From Choristoneura fumiferana (Eukaryota > Arthropoda > Insecta > Lepidoptera > Tortricidae): a DNA stretch of 64,000 nucleotides. Below the pieces are notes generated by a model, which was not told the origin of the DNA, did not search any database, and was given only the letters and a program-made list of their open reading frames with translations. Each line of letters opens with the position of its first letter. Positions within the stretch are counted from its first letter, which is position 1. Made by a program: the position numbers and the translations under genes. Shown piece by piece: positions 60,506 through 64,000 of this stretch. The stretch is from contig NC_133472.1 of NCBI RefSeq assembly GCF_025370935.1, forward strand, positions 5,640,516 through 5,704,515, in the 5' to 3' direction.

Positions 60506-61831
60506 CCTCGTGTGTTCATAAGTTTTGAGACAAATTTCGAGATTAAAAATAAAACAAAATAATACTGGCAGCTGTTTTATTTCTTTTTCTAATTTTGAAT
60601 TTGGAATGTTCGTGTTCTATTTGTGCATTTTAAAATTCATTTCAACTATTTTTCTCGTGATGGAGGGAACAAAAGAATTACGTGCGACTGTTATTTCGCT
60701 TTATATGGCTGGAAAAAAAAACCAATGGAGGTTTTCCGTGGCATAAAATGTTTTGGGATAAGCCGCAACTTTGTGTATTACATCATAAAACGTAACAAGG
60801 AGACTAATTCTCTGAAAGATCGCCAAAGGAGTGGCCGCCCTAGGTCTGTAAGAACGACTGCGAATATCAAAAAAATTACAGAGCGTCTTCGTCGAAATCC
60901 GTGTCGCACTCAGAAAAAACTAGCTCTGCAGACTAACATTTCGCGTATTTCAGTCAACAGAATATTGAAATACGATCTCAAGGTGAAGGCTTACAGTCGT
61001 AGAAAAGTTCACTTCTTAAATGATCGCCTCCGTAAATTACGACGCGAACATTGTCCAGTGCTGCTTAAGAGACACGATGCCAAAAAGATACTCTTCACCG
61101 ATGAAAAAATTTTCACGGTCGAAGAAAAGTTCCACCGACAAAACTATAAAGTTTATGCCAAAAGCAGCAAAGATGTTCCAGCTTCAGCACGAAATGTCTG
61201 GCGTACCCATCATCCGGCGAGTGTGATGGTATGGTGGGGGGTTTCGTACGAAGGTGTCACTCCACTCCATTTTTGCCAACAAGGCGTGAAGGTGAAAGCA
61301 AAAAATTATCAAAGTGACATTTTAGAAACTGTGGTGAAACCCCTGTCTAATACTTTATTTCATGGCAAAGAATGGATTTTCCAGCAAGACTCAGCACCGC
61401 ACTCAGCACAGCCTTGTGGGCACAAGGCTAAAATTACTCAAGCTTGGTAAAGAGAAAATTTGCCAGACTTCATCACGGTGGAAGAATGGCCACCCTCCAG
61501 TCCTGATCTCAACCCACTGGACTACTCTTTGTGGACTGAATTGGAACTCAGGGCCTGCAAAAAGTCCCATCCAAACTTGGATTCTCTAAAGCGGGCGCTC
61601 ATCAGAGAAGCGAAGCAAATCCCACTGGAGAAGATTCATGCTGCGATTGAAGACTGGCCCGAACGTCTAAGAGCTTGTATAAAGAATCGAGGCAGTCATT
61701 TCGAGTAGAAATTGCATGTAATTGTTGGTTAGTGTCAACTTATCATTAGCTGAAAATTTTATAAATATAACTTAATTTTTGAATTTTTTATGTAACTTTT
61801 ATTTCGTCTCAAAACTTATGAACACACAAGG
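60506..61831 (+). mobile_element. Tc1/mariner transposon, 1,326 bp, TA target site
   Basis: Terminal inverted repeats of about 26 bp: CCTCGTGTGTTCATAAGTTT plus TGAGAC at the left, and CCTTGTGTGTTCATAAGTTT plus TGAGAC read from the right. TA is on both sides (60,504-60,505 and 61,832-61,833). One transposase gene fills the interior. The termini are almost identical, so the insertion is relatively young. Confidence 0.92.
60660..61708 (+). pseudogene. Tc1/mariner transposase, one frameshift and one stop
   Basis: The start MEGTKELRATVISLYMAGKK is at 60,660. The frame then slips in the A run at 60,713-60,721 and continues PMEVFRGIKCFGISRNFVYY. The helix-turn-helix region is followed by a SGRPRSVRT linker typical of the superfamily. 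The DDE catalytic motifs are LFTDEKIFT, IFQQDSAPHS and SSPDLNPLDYSLW. Thirty-eight codons, including a TAA at 61,448-61,450, separate the second and third aspartates. The C-terminus KNRGSHFE is intact. All three acidic residues remain, but the frameshift and stop make it inactive. A maT-like subgroup is possible but not settled. Confidence 0.85.
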
Positions 61832-61849
61832 TACATAAAACATTTCATA

Positions 61850-61955
61850 AATAACACCCCTCTTTTTCATCGGGGGTTAATCGGTCAAGCCATTTCAGAG
61901 GAAACAATACAAAACATTGTGACCCGAGAATTTTATATATTAGAAGATAGATAGA
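61850..61955 (+). repeat. Repeat fragments: 'GGGGTTAA' piece and 'ATTTTATATATTAGAAGA' end
   Basis: ACACCCCTCTTTTTCATCGG and GGGGTTAATC are a reverse scrap of the 'AACCCCCGACGC' family. GTCAAGCCATTTCAGAGGAA and GAGAATTTTATATATTAGAA match the end of 27,346-27,512. Confidence 0.55.
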
Positions 61956-62427
61956 CTAAACAGTAAAAATGGTTTTTCTTTTGATCAAAGTTCCATAATA
62001 AATAAAGATTAAAAAAAAACCTAATAAATTTATGCACAAATGTCAATAATCTTATCTCTTATATTTTTATATTAATCATAATCAGGCTGTTTTTGTACTC
62101 TTGGGACAATGTTTGATTAATAAAAATGGTATTAAAATTACATGCATATTAATTGAAATACCTACTTCTTCTTATCTAATTTGTATTTAACACTAATATT
62201 AAGTGATACTTGTCAAATTCTGGGTCGGGGACATGTCAGGGGACTGTTTTTGGGGTGTTTGAAAAATTGTAATTAAATTGATAGTTTTATTTTGGCATAA
62301 TATTAGACAAGTTTAAAAATAAGGCTATTTTTAAGCACAGATTTTACTTTGACATTTATTCGACACGTTTTTAAAAAAAGAAAACCAAGGACAATGATTT
62401 TCCAATTAGTGAGAAGAGAAATGCCCA
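61956..62427. other. Intronic stretch, no feature recognised
   Basis: Very AT-rich; nothing assigned. Confidence 0.3.
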
Positions 62428-62530
62428 TATATACTGAGCGCCAAAAAATCTGGCCCTCAAATGTACAATATGCAGTTATAGGTAATTTTATATGGAGAGT
62501 GGACCAAATTTTGTGCCGCTCAGTATATAT
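62428..62530. mobile_element. Foldback MITE 'ATATACTGAGCGGCA', inverted copy
   Basis: TATATACTGAGCGCCAAAAA and TTTGTGCCGCTCAGTATATA are terminal inverted repeats. It is the reverse-orientation partner of 27,888-27,979. Confidence 0.8.
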
Positions 62531-63340
62531 ATGAACATACATGGTTTCTGGTATATTGTTATCTTATCCTCCTAACGCCCAAGTAAAATTTTTTATTTAT
62601 GAAAATGAAACATTGTCACAAATTTATAAAAATAATTATGTAGGCTTTCAAACCTCTCCGATAAGCCTTCTACCTATTCTCCTAATAAATTATTTAATTT
62701 GGTGGATATCATCTGCAATATTCAGAGATAAAAATCCTATGTCTTAAGCAACATTACTAAAAGCAAAAAAAAACCTTTTAATCCTGAAAATATTATGAAT
62801 GCAAGTTTGTGAGTGTATTTGTTAGGTACACTGAAGCAAAGCTAATAAAATACAGTTTGTAGATAGCGCACAGATCCTGAAAACACATCTATACTTCTTT
62901 TTTTTTTTGCATTAGAAAGAAGGTAAGCAATTTTGACATGCCTTTTTATTGAAAAACACTTGAAGGATATTATCATTTGCATAAGTAATAAATAGTTACT
63001 GTTTTTTAAAAACGTTTTTTAATAAAAAGACTCAAGATTGTTTATCCTTTTTCTAATGCTAGGTACCTGTACTTTTTTTTAGCATCATTTATTTATTCAG
63101 ATATCCTCACTTGATATTGGATTACAGTGTGCAAGAATAAAATCTCAAAATAACAACCAGCTATATTAAATAGCACACAGATGTTCTTCATATACACATA
63201 CAGCAATTCTATTGTAAATTAATAGTCCCGGAATTTCAATCTAACTCTAGTATATGATCTGAATCAGGTAATAAATTAAAATTGACAAATCCATAAAGCA
63301 ACAGCTAATTTAATATTTCGCATTTTAGCATAAGATATCG
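62531..63340. other. Intronic or upstream stretch, no feature recognised
   Basis: AT-rich, low complexity in places. No repeat family or ORF worth naming. Confidence 0.3.
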
Positions 63341-63399
63341 ACGATAACAGTCACAAAATAACTGTAATGCAGTTGTAAGCATCAGAACGCGTGCAACGG

Positions 63400-63620
63400 C
63401 CAACCGGCCAAATAAGAAAAAAAACAAGAGAAATACCTTTTAAATTCCCATCGATTATCCAAAAAAACAGGTAGCTGTTTACGTAAGTGACATCCAGTTG
63501 CGAAATTGAAAGTATTGGCACCAAGAGAAGACAAAAAAATGCGTCCAAATGTTCAAATGCAAATCCACAACACGCACTGCACTGCCGCGTCGATCACGCC
63601 ATCGATTTTAGCACGTCGGA
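63400..63620 (-). promoter_or_regulatory. Possible promoter / 5' UTR exon of the minus-strand gene
   Basis: On the minus strand a GC-richer, apparently single-copy block (GATCGACGCGGCAGTGCAGT at 63,574-63,593) is followed by about 150 bp ending at AAAAG|GTATTT (about 63,443). That would fit a start site and donor for a non-coding first exon upstream of the acceptor at 49,115. There is no TATA box, and no ATG opens the frame. Weak evidence; distance and strand are the only links. Confidence 0.2.
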
Positions 63621-63879
63621 CACCTTATAACAAGACAACTATTGCACATCAGCTCACTTTTAATATCGATTTTAATTATTAAACCCGTATAAACAGTTAT
63701 ACTACATTAATTAGCATGATATTGTCCAATACTACCTAAAATCTAACCAGAACCAGACGCTCTGATCTGATCTGACTAGTGACTACACTTGGTTTGGTTG
63801 AGTGTGAAAATTGAAAATAAATGAATGGAATGACAGATTATCATCGAATGCTGAATGGAACGAACGAAACAAGACAGCA

Positions 63880-64000
63880 GAGCTACTACGAAACTAGAAA
63901 TTCATGTCGTGCGGTCTCTCTGACACTTATACTATTTAAGACGAAAGCGAGAGGGACGGTAAGATACGAACTTCAAGTACTAAATAGTATAAGTGTCAAC
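63880..64000. mobile_element. Foldback MITE 'GCTACTACGAAA', copy 3, truncated by window end
   Basis: GAGCTACTACGAAACTAGAA, GTGCGGTCTCTCTGACACTT and GCGAGAGGGACGGTAAGATA match 8,151-8,275. The expected right end is replaced by another ACTAAATAGTATAAGTGTCA stretch, suggesting a chimeric or longer foldback beyond the window. Confidence 0.65.

Noticed and set aside
63351..63548. Minus-strand ORF with signal-peptide-like start
   Set aside because: There is no ATG (the frame opens at TTG with a stop further upstream). The hydrophobic run comes from T-rich sequence.

Overview
The window looks like lepidopteran (moth or butterfly) nuclear DNA. It is AT-rich, has almost no coding sequence, and is packed with repeat types that I recognise from butterfly and moth genomes: tRNA-derived SINEs ending in TGATGATG, RTE-like and Jockey-like LINE 3' ends, the dispersed 'AGGGTTCCGT' repeats, 'CTAGCTxTTGCCCGCG' elements and many small foldback MITEs. 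No bacterial or viral gene organisation is visible.

Only one host gene can be supported, and it lies on the minus strand. Its large first coding exon is at 47,658-49,115, and a second, roughly collapsed version of the same exon is at 42,767-44,241. A downstream exon is at 46-225. Splice phases are compatible (phase 0 donor, phase 0 acceptor), so nearly the whole window would be one roughly 42-47 kb intron plus upstream non-coding DNA. The protein is proline/serine/arginine-rich with an N-terminal WKRELLQRR-type motif, which suggests the taperin/phostensin group of actin- and PP1-associated proteins. That family call is tentative.

The apparent gene duplication is best explained as an assembly artefact. 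Sequence 38,475-44,759 and sequence 44,860-49,638 are collinear and nearly identical. They are separated by exactly 100 N. One ends inside a repeat target-site duplication, and the other starts inside a tandem array. They probably represent two haplotypes or two unmerged contig ends. They differ by an insertion polymorphism (39,057-39,250), by a missing block of about 1.2 kb, and by frameshifting indels in the GC-rich exon.

Layout by region. 0-5 kb: exon, nested dispersed repeats, a word-array foldback element, SINE. 5-15 kb: MITEs, 'AGGGTTCC' repeats, LINE tails, a 239-bp hAT MITE. 15.4-16.7 kb: a 1.3-kb foldback element with tandem-word arms. 17-24.6 kb: LINE scraps, SINEs, and two inverted copies of an element with a long hairpin. 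24.7-27.1 kb: an hAT-like foldback carrying three nested insertions. 27-38 kb: SINE, foldback, RTE and Jockey-like tails, and a direct tandem duplication at 33.5-35.0 kb. 38-49.6 kb: tandem array, foldback and first coding exon, present twice around the gap. 50-57 kb: LINE tails, MITEs, a transposase remnant. 57.7-60.0 kb: an hAT-like element filled by RTE remnants. 60.5-61.8 kb: a nearly intact but dead Tc1/mariner transposon.

The most unusual content is a recurring architecture. At least six elements unrelated in sequence have inverted arms built from many degenerate copies of a short word (for example GGTCTAA, AAGCCTCGA, TTCGCC, TATGCATAA, ACCGGTTA). Four of them have 8-9 bp target-site duplications. 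I infer non-autonomous hAT-like transposons whose subterminal transposase-binding repeats have been amplified.
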